Assembly: GCA_900542825.1 (NCBI GenBank)
Contig: UQOY01000015.1
Coordinates: 1-42,401 of the forward strand
DNA: 42,401 nt
From: an uncultured Collinsella sp.
Lineage (GTDB): Bacteria > Actinomycetota > Coriobacteriia > Coriobacteriales > Coriobacteriaceae
Direction: 5' to 3'
Positions 14,952 through 28,068 of this stretch are shown here, piece by piece; position 1 is the first letter of the stretch; the number at the start of each line of letters is the position of its first letter. Under the pieces are notes generated by a model. The model had not been told where the DNA came from and did no database searches. It saw nothing but the letters and a program-made list of their open reading frames with translations. The translations under genes and the position numbers were made by a program.

Positions 14952-16343
14952 ATGGCATATGACGATAGGGAGACCGGGCTGACGGTTGAGGACCGCGGCT
15001 CAAAGTTGGGTCTTCCCCAAAACCAAGATGCAGAGGCCAATGTACTGGCCGCTATGCTGCTATCGCCCGAGGTGGTCGAAGAGGCCCAGGTCGAGCTGCA
15101 GCCCGATGACTTCTACCGGCCCATTCATAAGACCATCTATACTGCGATGGTCGATATGTACAACAGCCGCATTCCCATCGACTCCATCTCGCTGATCGAT
15201 TACCTGCGAAGCATCAACAAGCTCGATGCCGTGGGCGGCGAAGCGTACATTTTGGAGTTGATGGGTCAGACCCTGTCGCTCGTCAACTGGCAGCACCATG
15301 CCGCCATCGTTCGCCGCGACTCGATGCTGCGCGAGCTGATCGGCGCCACTAACGAGATCAACGCGCTGGCATATAACGCCCCCACCGACACCAAAGAGGT
15401 TGTCGAGCTGGCCGAGAGCAAGCTGCTCAAGGTTACGGCACGCGAGGTCAAGTCGAGCTACAAGACGTTGACCGAGTTTATGGTCGAGGCCTATAACGAG
15501 GCCGAGGAAGTGTGCCAGGCCGGTGGCCAGGCTGCGGGCGTGCCCACGGGCTTTCCGTCACTCGACCGCATGCTCATGGGTTTTCGCGAGGGCCAGCTCA
15601 TCATCATCGGCGCCCGTCCTGCTGTAGGTAAGACGTCGTTCGCACTGAATCTGGCACTCAACGCTGCCGCTGCCGGTTATACTGTCGGCTTCTTCTCTCT
15701 GGAGATGTCGGGCAAGGAAATTGCCCAGCGTCTGATTTGCGCCTACGCCATGATCTCGATCAGTGACTTCCGCATGGGCCGCATTAGCCCCGAGCAGTGG
15801 GCCAATATCAACGAGGCCACGCAGACCTTGTCCAAGCTCGATATTCTGATTGACGATACGCCCGGCACCACAGTGACCGAGATTCGCGCCAAGAGCCGCC
15901 GTATGCTCCATAACAAGGAGAAGGCAATTATCATCCTGGACTACCTGCAGCTGGTGAGTCCTCCGCCGGGACGCCGCTCCGAGAGCCGTACCGTCGAGGT
16001 CTCGGAGATGTCGCGTGGTTTGAAGATCATGGCCAAGGAGCTCAAGATCCCGCTCATCGCGCTGTCGCAGCTCTCACGTCAGGTCGAATCCCGTACCGGC
16101 AAGCGCCCGCAGCTTTCCGACCTTCGTGAATCGGGCTCCATCGAGCAGGACGCCGATATCGTTATGTTCTTGGACCGTTCCGCCGACGAGGCCGAGGCCT
16201 CGCGCGACGATCGACCCGACGAGGGCGTTACGCGTATCGTCGTGGCCAAGAACCGTTCGGGCCCGATCGGCGACGTCGACCTGATGTTCCTGCCGGCATC
16301 CACCAAGTTCTATGAGCTTGATGGGGCGCATGCCGAGGAGTAG
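14952..16343 (+). CDS. dnaB: Replicative DNA helicase DnaB
   Basis: This 463-aa protein has the N-terminal primase-interacting domain (LPQNQDAEANVLAAML) and the RecA-like C-terminal ATPase. Walker A is GARPAVGKTS (220-229) and Walker B is IIILDYLQL (326-334). The DnaB block SQLSRQVESR and a DLRESGSIEQDADIVMFL region follow. It forms the hexameric fork helicase. No intein interrupts it. I choose ATG 14952 because TGAGGATGCTC gives proper spacing, although ATG 14940 and 14946 are in frame. It has its own transcript or read-through after the rplI terminator. Confidence 0.96.
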   Translation: MAYDDRETGLTVEDRGSKLGLPQNQDAEANVLAAMLLSPEVVEEAQVELQPDDFYRPIHKTIYTAMVDMYNSRIPIDSISLIDYLRSINKLDAVGGEAYILELMGQTLSLVNWQHHAAIVRRDSMLRELIGATNEINALAYNAPTDTKEVVELAESKLLKVTAREVKSSYKTLTEFMVEAYNEAEEVCQAGGQAAGVPTGFPSLDRMLMGFREGQLIIIGARPAVGKTSFALNLALNAAAAGYTVGFFSLEMSGKEIAQRLICAYAMISISDFRMGRISPEQWANINEATQTLSKLDILIDDTPGTTVTEIRAKSRRMLHNKEKAIIILDYLQLVSPPPGRRSESRTVEVSEMSRGLKIMAKELKIPLIALSQLSRQVESRTGKRPQLSDLRESGSIEQDADIVMFLDRSADEAEASRDDRPDEGVTRIVVAKNRSGPIGDVDLMFLPASTKFYELDGAHAEE

Positions 16344-16436
16344 GACAGGCGCCCGTTGCACGGGTATACTGGGAATGTTTTGTGCTTCTGCGTGCCGGCG
16401 TGGTGCGTAGACAGTCCATGAATGTAAGGAGTAAAC

Positions 16437-17723
16437 ATGCCGTCAACCGTTTTGGTCGGTGCCCAGTGGGGCGATGAGGGCAAGGGTAAGATTTGCGATC
16501 TGGTCGCCGGCGACTTTGATGCCGTCGTGCGCTATTCGGGCGGCAACAACGCCGGCCACACCATCGTCGTCAACGGCAAGAAGTACGGCCTGCACCAGGT
16601 GCCCTCCGGCATCATGTATTCCGACCACGTGTCGGTGATCGGTAACGGCTGCGTCGTCAACCCCAAGGTTGTCCTTGAGGAGATCGACATGTTCGAGGCC
16701 GACGGCATCACCACCAAGAATCTCAAGATCAGCGGCAACGCGCATATCATCATGCCGTACCACATCGATCTGGATGGCGCCTTTGAGCAAAAGCTCGGCA
16801 AGAAGAACATCGGTACCACCAAGCGCGGTATTGGTCCGTGCTACCAGGACAAGATGGCTCGCATCGGCCTGCGTATGCAGGACATGCTGGACGAGGCACT
16901 GTTCCGCGATAAGCTGGAGACCGCTCTTGCCCGCGTGAACCCCGAGCTGGAGCTCATCTACAACCTGCCCACCTACACCGTGGACCAGATTTGCGACGAG
17001 TACCTGCCTATGGCCGAGCGCCTGCGCCCTTACATCACCGAGACGAGCCTGCTGCTCAACAACATGATCGATGAGGGCAAGGATTTGCTGTTTGAGGGCG
17101 CCCAGGCGACGCTGCTCGACATCGATCACGGCACCTATCCGTACGTGACGTCTTCTAATTGCACCGCCGGCGGCGCCATTACCGGTTCCGGCGTCGGCAT
17201 GAAGAATGTCGACCGCGTACTGGGCGTCATGAAGGCCTATATTACCCGTGTCGGTTCGGGCCCCATGCCCACCGAGCTTTCCTATGAGTCCGAGGCCGGC
17301 CACACGCTGACCGAGGAGGGCTACGAGTACGGCGTGACCACCGGTCGCCGTCGTCGTTGCGGCTGGTTTGACGGCCCCATCGCCAACTATGCCTCGCGCG
17401 TCAACGGCCTCACCGATATCGCCGTGACCAAGCTCGACGTGCTTTCGGCCTTCGACACCATTAAGGTGTGCGTTGCCTATGACGTCGACGGCGAGCGTTA
17501 CACGAGCGTGCCCGAGCACCAGGTGCGCTTTGAGCATGCCAAGCCCATCTACGAGGAGCTCCCTGGCTGGAAGTGCGACATTACCGGCTGCCGCAGCTTT
17601 GACGAGCTGCCGCAGGAGGCTCAGGATTACGTGGCATTTATCGAGGATCTGGCACACACCCGCGTGACGTTTATCGGCGTCGGCGCCGGTCGCGAGCAGA
17701 TCATCAACCGATTCTGGAAGTAA
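16437..17723 (+). CDS. purA: Adenylosuccinate synthetase
   Basis: This 428-aa protein has the typical length. The P-loop-like QWGDEGKGK (10-18) and the catalytic His in NNAGHT (41) are present, with TTKRGIGPCYQDK and the C-terminal TGRRRRCGWFD region. It makes adenylosuccinate from IMP, aspartate and GTP, the first step from IMP to AMP. AAGGAG precedes ATG 16437. A TATACT box at 16365-16370 may be its -10, but no good -35 is visible. Confidence 0.97.
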   Translation: MPSTVLVGAQWGDEGKGKICDLVAGDFDAVVRYSGGNNAGHTIVVNGKKYGLHQVPSGIMYSDHVSVIGNGCVVNPKVVLEEIDMFEADGITTKNLKISGNAHIIMPYHIDLDGAFEQKLGKKNIGTTKRGIGPCYQDKMARIGLRMQDMLDEALFRDKLETALARVNPELELIYNLPTYTVDQICDEYLPMAERLRPYITETSLLLNNMIDEGKDLLFEGAQATLLDIDHGTYPYVTSSNCTAGGAITGSGVGMKNVDRVLGVMKAYITRVGSGPMPTELSYESEAGHTLTEEGYEYGVTTGRRRRCGWFDGPIANYASRVNGLTDIAVTKLDVLSAFDTIKVCVAYDVDGERYTSVPEHQVRFEHAKPIYEELPGWKCDITGCRSFDELPQEAQDYVAFIEDLAHTRVTFIGVGAGREQIINRFWK

Positions 17724-17745
17724 TCGGCGTTATTTGGTTATTGCG

Positions 17746-17790
17746 ATATACCCCTTCGCAGCCCGGATGGGCGGCCGAGGGGTATATTTG
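17746..17790 (+). terminator. Hairpin terminator after purA
   Basis: ATATACCCCT (17746-17755) pairs exactly with AGGGGTATAT (17778-17787) around a GC-rich 22-nt loop. Only a short T run follows, so termination may be partial. Confidence 0.65.
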
Positions 17791-17843
17791 CTTGTAATGG
17801 GCTCGCTTGGTTGGCGGGCCGGTAATCCATAGAGGAGGCACCC

Positions 17844-19148
<1,305 letters not shown>

Positions 19149-19169
19149 AATCCGAGAGGAATGAGACGG

Positions 19170-19865
19170 ATGGACGATAAGAACGAGGAGCTCGTGGACG
19201 CGCAGATTGTCGAAGAGGACAGCCGCATGTGTGGACACGCCGAGGGCGAGCCTGGTGGCGAGGTCGCTGACGAGCCGGCGCTGGTGCTGGGGGACGAAGA
19301 TCCGCATGACGCCCTGCTGCACGAGAAGATTCTTTCGGAGGAGTGTGCCTGGAAGGGCAAGATTCTCGATGTTCACCGTCTTGAGGTTGAGCTGCCCAAC
19401 GGTCACCGCAGCGCCCGCGATATCGTTCGCCATCCGGGTGCGGCGGCCGTTGTGGCACTGACCGAGAGCGGCAAGATCGTGCTGGTACGTCAGTATCGCA
19501 CCGCCATCGACCGCGTGACGGTCGAGATTCCCGCCGGCAAGCTCGATCCGGGCGAGGACCCGCTCGATTGCGCCAAGCGCGAGCTGCATGAGGAGACGGG
19601 CTTTAGGGCCGGCCGCATTCGCTTTTTGACGTCGATTGTCACGACCTGCGGTTTTTGCGACGAGATCATTCACATCTACCTGGCCACCAAGCTCGAGTTT
19701 GATGCGCCCGACCCCGACGATGACGAGTTTGTCAACGTCGACCTGGTGCCACTGCACGAGCTGATCGACGCAGTGCTCGACGGCAAGATCGAGGATGCCA
19801 AGACCGTCGTGGGCGCACTCGCCTGCGACAGCATCGCGCACCGCTTGGGTGGGGCGGAGCTCTAG
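19170..19865 (+). CDS. NUDIX hydrolase, ADP-ribose pyrophosphatase type
   Basis: This 231-aa protein carries a complete Nudix box starting at G123 (GKLDPGED, then RELHEETGF at 137-145). The QYRTAIDRVTVEIPAGKL stretch is typical of ADP-ribose pyrophosphatases (NudF group). It would clear ADP-ribose and similar dinucleotides. Residues 1-50 are an acidic extension (ELVDAQIVEEDSR, EGEPGGEVADEP) not needed for the domain. ATG 19170 is chosen because GAGAGGA lies 9 bases away; ATG 19161 is too close to it. Element 19866-20012 begins right at the stop codon. Confidence 0.85.
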   Translation: MDDKNEELVDAQIVEEDSRMCGHAEGEPGGEVADEPALVLGDEDPHDALLHEKILSEECAWKGKILDVHRLEVELPNGHRSARDIVRHPGAAAVVALTESGKIVLVRQYRTAIDRVTVEIPAGKLDPGEDPLDCAKRELHEETGFRAGRIRFLTSIVTTCGFCDEIIHIYLATKLEFDAPDPDDDEFVNVDLVPLHELIDAVLDGKIEDAKTVVGALACDSIAHRLGGAEL

Positions 19866-20012
19866 GTTACGCGGTTTTACCAAACCGCGTAACGAGTCGA
19901 CGCTGCAAACGCCCCTAAGCGGCAATCTGCCTTTCAATCGTCGCTCGCGTACCGAAGTACGCGTCGCTCCTCTTTCAAGGCACCTTGCTCGCTTAGGGAC
20001 GTTTTCGCTGAC
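19866..20012 (+). repeat. Modular three-stem intergenic element, copy A
   Basis: The element starts directly after the TAG of the NUDIX gene. It opens with a perfect 12-bp hairpin GTTACGCGGTTT-TACC-AAACCGCGTAAC. An outer stem pairs 19910-19921 with 19990-20001 (one mismatch), a middle stem GCCTT pairs with AAGGC, and an inner stem CGCGTAC-CGAA-GTACGCG closes it. It ends GTTTTCGCTGAC. Copy B at 38175-38322 shares the first hairpin and the linkers (CGACGCTGCAAAC, GCAATCT, ACCTTGCT, TTTTCGCTGAC) but has different stem sequences that still pair. Confidence 0.8.
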
Positions 20013-20112
20013 GCTGACAGAATATCGGCGTTATGTTTGTTGGAACGTTTTGTTTTCAGCCCGACCGGTTCAAACGGATTTCTCACGCTATCTATTTCTC
20101 TCCGAGGACTGC

Positions 20113-21882
20113 ATGTTTAAGAGGTTTCTGTCTTATTACAAGCCCCAGATGGGGCTTTTTGTTGCCGATACGGTTTGTGCCCTGGTGCTTGCCGCCATTG
20201 ACCTTGCGTTTCCCGTTATCCTGCGCAATCTGACCGGAGGGTTGTTCACCCAGGGCCAGACTGCCATTATGCAGGCGCTCGGTATGGTTGCGGTGGGGCT
20301 AGTGCTGATGTATGCCATCCGCTGCGCCTGCCGCTACTTTGTGAGCTATTGGGGTCATGTGATGGGAGCGCGCATGGAGTCCAAGATGCGCGAGGACCTG
20401 TTCGATCAGTACGAGCGCTTTAGCTTTGCGTACTTCGATCGCAACAGCTCGGGTGACATGATGAGCCGCGTGGTCAACGACCTGTTCGATATCTGCGAGG
20501 CGGCGCACCACGTGCCCGAGTGGATTATCATCTGCGGCATCGAGATCGTCGGCTCGTTTGTGATCCTCTTTGCTATTGCCCCGGTGCTGGCGCTTGCCAT
20601 GGCCGTGGTGACGGCAGCGTTTGCGGTCATCATGTTTTGGCAGAACATGCGCATGCGCGAGGTCTTTAGCGACAACCGCAAAAAGATCAGCGGTATTAAT
20701 GCTCAGCTGCAGGATTCGCTGGCAGGCATGCGCGTGGTCAAGAGTTTTGCGAACGAGGAAGCTGAGCGTTCCAAGTTCCGCGCCTCTAACGACCGCTATC
20801 TTTCGTCCAAGGAGAATATGTATCACGCCATGGGCGTCTACACTGCGACGTATGGCCTGCTCTCGGGCGTATTGTACGTGATCGTGGTGCTGCTGGGTGG
20901 TTGGCTGGTGGCGCAAGGCCAACTGCAGCCGGTCGATATGGCAACCTTCGCGCTCTACATTTCGCTGTTCTGCACCCCGCTCGAGACGCTTGTGAACTCG
21001 GCTGAGACGTATCAGAAGGCCATTGCCGGCTTTAAGCGCATGGACGAGGTGCTTTCGACCGCCCCGGATATCCAGGACAAGCCGGATGCCGCGGACCTGC
21101 AGGTGACGGCTGGCGCGGTTGAATATCGCGACGTGTGCTTTAGCTACGAGGATGTTGAGCTGGGCAGCGGCGAAGAGGCCCGTCCCGTGATCGACCACAT
21201 GAACCTGTCTATCAAGCCCGGTCAGACCATCGCTTTGGTTGGTCCCTCGGGCGGCGGCAAATCGACGACTTGTTCGCTGTTGCCGCGCTTTTACGACGTT
21301 GCCGCCGGCTCCATTAGCATCGACGGCCAGGATGTGCGCGACGTGACGCAGCATAGCCTGCGCCGTGCCATCGGCCTGGTACAGCAAGATGTGTACCTGT
21401 TCGATGGAACGATCGGCGAGAACATCGCCTACGGCAAGCCAGGCGCCACGGCAGAAGAGATCGCCGAGGCGGCCCGCCGCGCCAATATCGATACCTTTAT
21501 CAAATCGCTTCCGCAGGGCTATGACACCGTGGTGGGCGAGCGCGGCAGCCGCCTTTCGGGTGGTCAAAAGCAGCGCGTCGCCATCGCGCGCGTGTTTCTC
21601 AAGAATCCCAAGATTCTTATTTTGGATGAGGCGACGAGTGCTCTGGATAACGAGAGCGAGGAAGCGGTGCAGGAGTCGCTCGAAGAGCTGGCGCGCGGCC
21701 GTACCACGATCATCATCGCCCACCGTCTCTCGACCATTAAACACGCCGATGAGATTGCGACCGTTGAGCATGGTCGCGTTGTGGAACGTGGCACGCACGA
21801 GGAGCTTCTCGCCCGTGGCGGCACCTATGCCCGTTACTATCGAATGCAGTTCGAAGGTGCGCGTGCGCACGAGCTCGACTGA
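20113..21882 (+). CDS. ABC exporter, fused permease-ATPase (MsbA/LmrA type)
   Basis: This 589-aa half-transporter has six membrane helices in residues about 10-320, then the nucleotide-binding domain. Walker A is GPSGGGKST (377-385), the Q loop is VQQD, the signature is LSGGQ (481-485), Walker B is ILILDEATSALD and the H-loop is IAHRLSTI. It probably works as a homodimer exporting a lipid, drug or peptide; no partner half-transporter is nearby. ATG 20113 (MFKRFLSYYK) follows CCGAGGACTGC. The open frame runs upstream through repeat element A, which is not coding. The next gene begins 19 bp after its stop. Confidence 0.93.
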   Translation: MFKRFLSYYKPQMGLFVADTVCALVLAAIDLAFPVILRNLTGGLFTQGQTAIMQALGMVAVGLVLMYAIRCACRYFVSYWGHVMGARMESKMREDLFDQYERFSFAYFDRNSSGDMMSRVVNDLFDICEAAHHVPEWIIICGIEIVGSFVILFAIAPVLALAMAVVTAAFAVIMFWQNMRMREVFSDNRKKISGINAQLQDSLAGMRVVKSFANEEAERSKFRASNDRYLSSKENMYHAMGVYTATYGLLSGVLYVIVVLLGGWLVAQGQLQPVDMATFALYISLFCTPLETLVNSAETYQKAIAGFKRMDEVLSTAPDIQDKPDAADLQVTAGAVEYRDVCFSYEDVELGSGEEARPVIDHMNLSIKPGQTIALVGPSGGGKSTTCSLLPRFYDVAAGSISIDGQDVRDVTQHSLRRAIGLVQQDVYLFDGTIGENIAYGKPGATAEEIAEAARRANIDTFIKSLPQGYDTVVGERGSRLSGGQKQRVAIARVFLKNPKILILDEATSALDNESEEAVQESLEELARGRTTIIIAHRLSTIKHADEIATVEHGRVVERGTHEELLARGGTYARYYRMQFEGARAHELD

Positions 21883-21901
21883 TTGATATGGCAGGAAGAT
21901 C

Positions 21902-22867
21902 ATGGCTGATAAGAACCCTTTGACTCCGGAAGAAGTGACGGAGTTATTCTCCGAAATCGATGCATCCGGCGTCTTGGATCCTACGCTTGCCAAAAAGCGT
22001 ACCGAGCGCATGCGCGAGAAAGAGTCTGCCGTCAAGCGCGGTGACAAGGCGACGCTGGCGCGGCTGCGCAGCGAGGATCGCGCGAGCCAGGCAAAACATA
22101 TCGACCCGCTATCCGAGGACGACCCTTCGGGTTCGCAGGTGAGTCATACCATTACGAAGACTGCCATGGTCGTGGTTATCGGCATCTTGGTGCTGATTGT
22201 TGGCATGCAGATTGGCTACGGCGTGATGCGACGCCTGAACACCGCGAACCTCTCCGAGAGCGTTTCGGTGGATACCGTCTCGACCGCGCTCAAAGGTGGA
22301 CTCGAATGGGGCAATGGCTTTACGCAGTTCCCGCTCGATTTTACCGTCGACGAGGCCGATGAGCGCACAGGCACGGTTGAGGTGACAGTGCTGGACACGT
22401 CTTCTGCCAATGAACTCGAGCTGCTGTCCAACGGTCAGATTCAGGCGGCCGCGCTCGCAACCAATGCCCTGCTCAACGACAAGATCGACCGTGTGGTGTA
22501 TAACGTTCACGCCTATATCGACGAGGACAGCAGGATCCAACACGATTCCTTCTTTGGCATGTTTCCCGCTCAGGGCCACCAGAGCGCCATCCTGACGTTC
22601 GTCTGGACCAAGAGCTCGTCCAACGCCACGAGTATCGACTGGAAGATGCGCATCGTAAGCATGGACGACACCATTGCCGAGCGCATTCAAAAACAGGTGA
22701 ACTCGGTTTCGTCGCTGATTGAGGACCCGGTAGTGAGCCAGACCAAGATCACGGAGGAGCAGGCCGAGCGCGATCTTGAGCATCGTCTGCATGGCCGCGA
22801 GATTTTCCGCGGCGGCAAGCCCGATCGCACGCCGTCCGAGCTGCTGGAGCAGGACAAGCAAAAGTAG
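21902..22867 (+). CDS. Unrecognised single-pass membrane-anchored protein
   Basis: This 321-aa protein has a charged cytosolic N-terminal region (about 1-85, with a helical KKRTERMREKESAVKRGDK), one membrane helix (about 89-107, AMVVVIGILVLIVGMQIGYG) and an extracytoplasmic alpha/beta domain (about 115-285). The C-terminal region is charged (RTPSELLEQDKQK). GGCAGGAAGATC precedes ATG 21902. It is linked to the ABC exporter gene by a 19-bp gap, so it may be co-expressed with it. I recognise no family. Confidence 0.75.
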   Translation: MADKNPLTPEEVTELFSEIDASGVLDPTLAKKRTERMREKESAVKRGDKATLARLRSEDRASQAKHIDPLSEDDPSGSQVSHTITKTAMVVVIGILVLIVGMQIGYGVMRRLNTANLSESVSVDTVSTALKGGLEWGNGFTQFPLDFTVDEADERTGTVEVTVLDTSSANELELLSNGQIQAAALATNALLNDKIDRVVYNVHAYIDEDSRIQHDSFFGMFPAQGHQSAILTFVWTKSSSNATSIDWKMRIVSMDDTIAERIQKQVNSVSSLIEDPVVSQTKITEEQAERDLEHRLHGREIFRGGKPDRTPSELLEQDKQK

Positions 22868-22889
22868 TCCGCAGCCACATAGAACGATG

Positions 22890-22930
22890 TCATCCCGCGT
22901 GAGTCACAACCCCACGCGGGATGATTTTTT
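22890..22930 (+). terminator. Intrinsic terminator before carA
   Basis: TCATCCCGCGTG (22890-22901) pairs exactly with CACGCGGGATGA (22913-22924) and is followed by TTTTTT. Confidence 0.93.
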
Positions 22931-22950
22931 AATCACCGTCCCAGAAAAAT

Positions 22951-23079
22951 CATTATGCATAGGAAGTCATAATTATCATTATGTAAACAATTCTATGTAA
23001 TTAATGCCATGGGCGATGCTTGCGGTTAGAATACCGCGAGGCCTAACTACACACCTTTAAGCCGGTCCTGTGAGACCGG
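22951..23079 (+). promoter_or_regulatory. AT-rich control region and leader hairpin of carAB
   Basis: CATTATG occurs twice (22951, 22977). CATAAT-TATC-ATTATG (22968-22983) is a perfect palindrome, a plausible operator in an otherwise GC-rich context. A TAGAAT -10-like box (23027-23032) is flanked by GCGGT and ACCGC arms, so the box itself lies in a small inverted repeat. In the leader, CCGGTC-CTGTGA-GACCGG (23062-23079) forms a hairpin directly before the GAAGGAG ribosome site. Arginine or pyrimidine control would be expected for carAB, but I cannot match an ArgR or PyrR site with confidence. Confidence 0.45.
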
Positions 23080-23090
23080 GAAGGAGAACT

Positions 23091-24536
23091 ATGGCGAACA
23101 ACCATATTGCGGGCACTGCCGCCCGCACCGTCGCGCCCAGCGAGCTGTGCCAGCGTATGCTGGCTAAAACCAGCAAGGGCACCTGCGGTCCCTGCATCCT
23201 GTATCTTGAGGATGGGACCATTTTTTATGGCCGTGCATGCGGTGCCGAGGGCACCGCAACCGGCGAGGTCTGCTTCAACACGTCGCTCGAGGGCTACTTT
23301 GAGGTCATGACCGACCCGAGCTATGCCGGCCAAATCGTAACCATGACCTATCCGCAGATCGGCAACTACGGCATTGACGAGACCGATGTCCAGTCGGCCT
23401 TTCCCGGCGATACCGCTCGCCCCGCGAGCGCTCCCGCCATGCGCGGCATAGTCGTCCACGACATGTGCGCCACGCCTTCTAACTGGCGCTCGACCGTCAG
23501 CGTGCCGGAGTACCTGCGTGCACACGGCATCGTCGCTATCGAGGGCGTCGACACCCGCGCTCTCGTGCGCCACCTGCGCGACAACGGTTCCAAGATGGGC
23601 ATTATCTCGACGGAGATCTTCGACGTCGACGAGCTTGCCGAGCGCCTGTCCGCCGCGCCTACGCTGGTCGGCGAGAACCTGGTCAAGACCGTGAGCTGCC
23701 CTGAGCCCCACGCTTTTGCCGCGAGCGACCTGCCCGCTACGCATGACTTTGCGCTTGCCCCTGCCGCTCCTGCCCGCCACAACGTGGTCGCGTACGACTG
23801 CGGTGTCAAGCGCGGCATCCTGGAGGGCCTGGTCCGTGCCGGCTGCAACCTCACCGTCGTGCCATGGGATACGCCCGCGCGTCAGGTGATCGATATGAAT
23901 CCCGATGGCGTCTTTTTGTCCAACGGCCCCGGCGACCCCGATGCCGTGGTGGAGACCTACGAGCAGGTGCAGCAGCTGATCGGCAAGGTGCCGGTCTTTG
24001 GTATTTGTCTCGGTCACCAGATGATCAGCTTGGCGTGCGGCGCCCAGATGGAAAAGCTCAAATTCGGTCACCGCGGTGGCAACCAGCCGGTTATGAATCT
24101 GGTCAGCCGCCGCGTGGAAATTACCGCGCAAAACCATGGCTTCGGCCTGCTGTTCCCCAGCTTGGGCAAGCTTGTCCCTGAGCTTTCGGGCGGCGAGACC
24201 GAGCACGCGGCCGATGGCGATCTGCGCGTCTGGGTGCGCCGCGGTATCGCGCCGGTCGTGATGAACGAGCGTTTCGGCCGCATTCGCCTGACGCATGTGA
24301 ATCTCAATGACGGCACCGCCGAGGGCATTCAGCTGCTCGACGCGCCGTGCTTCTCGGTCCAGTACCATCCCGAGGCCTCGCCTGGCCCCACCGATGCTCA
24401 CTATCTCTTTACCGCCTTTACGCGACTCATGGACGGCGAGGAGAACTATCTGGACATCGATACCGCCAAGGACCGCCTGCAGGGCTGGAATTTCGCCGAG
24501 AACGGTTCCGCCGCGACCGAGACCGAGGAGAACTAA
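23091..24536 (+). CDS. carA: Carbamoyl-phosphate synthase small (glutaminase) subunit
   Basis: This 481-aa protein is longer than the usual 360-390. An N-terminal extension of about 35 residues (ANNHIAGTAARTVAPSEL) precedes the small-subunit domain (LYLEDGTIFYGRACG). The class I glutamine amidotransferase domain has GICLGHQ with nucleophile Cys306 and a HPEASPGP catalytic His/Glu. A further C-terminal tail (about 45 residues) follows. It releases ammonia from glutamine and channels it to CarB. ATG 23091 sits behind GAAGGAG; an in-frame GTG at 23070 lies inside the leader hairpin and is rejected. carB starts 1 bp after the TAA. Confidence 0.96.
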   Translation: MANNHIAGTAARTVAPSELCQRMLAKTSKGTCGPCILYLEDGTIFYGRACGAEGTATGEVCFNTSLEGYFEVMTDPSYAGQIVTMTYPQIGNYGIDETDVQSAFPGDTARPASAPAMRGIVVHDMCATPSNWRSTVSVPEYLRAHGIVAIEGVDTRALVRHLRDNGSKMGIISTEIFDVDELAERLSAAPTLVGENLVKTVSCPEPHAFAASDLPATHDFALAPAAPARHNVVAYDCGVKRGILEGLVRAGCNLTVVPWDTPARQVIDMNPDGVFLSNGPGDPDAVVETYEQVQQLIGKVPVFGICLGHQMISLACGAQMEKLKFGHRGGNQPVMNLVSRRVEITAQNHGFGLLFPSLGKLVPELSGGETEHAADGDLRVWVRRGIAPVVMNERFGRIRLTHVNLNDGTAEGIQLLDAPCFSVQYHPEASPGPTDAHYLFTAFTRLMDGEENYLDIDTAKDRLQGWNFAENGSAATETEEN

Positions 24537-24537
24537 C

Positions 24538-27852
<3,315 letters not shown>

Positions 27853-27864
27853 GTTGAGCTGGCC

Positions 27865-27953
27865 GGCCGGGGCGGAGGGGGCCGAGTTTCCCTCTTCGCT
27901 CCGGCTGCAAGCAGAGTCGCTCAGTGGGAAACTCGGCCCCCTCCGCCCCGGCC
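27865..27953. repeat. Perfect 28-bp palindrome with conserved loop (element F)
   Basis: Bases 27865-27892 are exactly complementary to 27926-27953 (28 of 28). The 33-nt loop contains CGCTCCGGCTGC and AGAGTCGCTCA. It begins 12 bp after the carB stop. It has no U tract, so it is not a classic terminator. The loop matches, in reverse complement, the loop of element 28221-28300, although the arms are unrelated. Confidence 0.85.
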
Positions 27954-28026
27954 TGCGGTGACTCGGCTGCACCGTGTGCTGCCGAAAGGGCTTTGCGCGA
28001 TGACTAGGGCTAAATAGAAAATGAGT
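27954..28026. other. Intergenic spacer between palindromes
   Basis: This short stretch between two hairpins has no gene and no clear promoter. The whole carB-purE gap is 547 bp and is mostly occupied by the palindromes described at 27865, 28027 and 28069. Confidence 0.4.
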
Positions 28027-28062
28027 GTGGGATCCGCCGTTCGTTCGAACGGCGGATCCCAC
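28027..28062. repeat. Perfect 17-bp palindrome
   Basis: GTGGGATCCGCCGTTCG (28027-28043) and its exact complement (28046-28062) are separated only by TT. It may act as a terminator after carB, but no T run follows. It is distinct in loop sequence from its neighbours. Confidence 0.75.
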
Positions 28063-28068
28063 GTTAAT

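Noticed and set aside
19795..20112. Upstream extension of the ABC exporter reading frame
   Set aside because: The extension runs through the end of the NUDIX gene and repeat element A; a proper start with GAGG lies at 20113.
27865..27953. 28-bp palindrome after carB as an ordinary terminator
   Set aside because: It has no U tract, a 33-nt loop conserved with another element, and a much longer perfect stem than the terminators elsewhere in the window.
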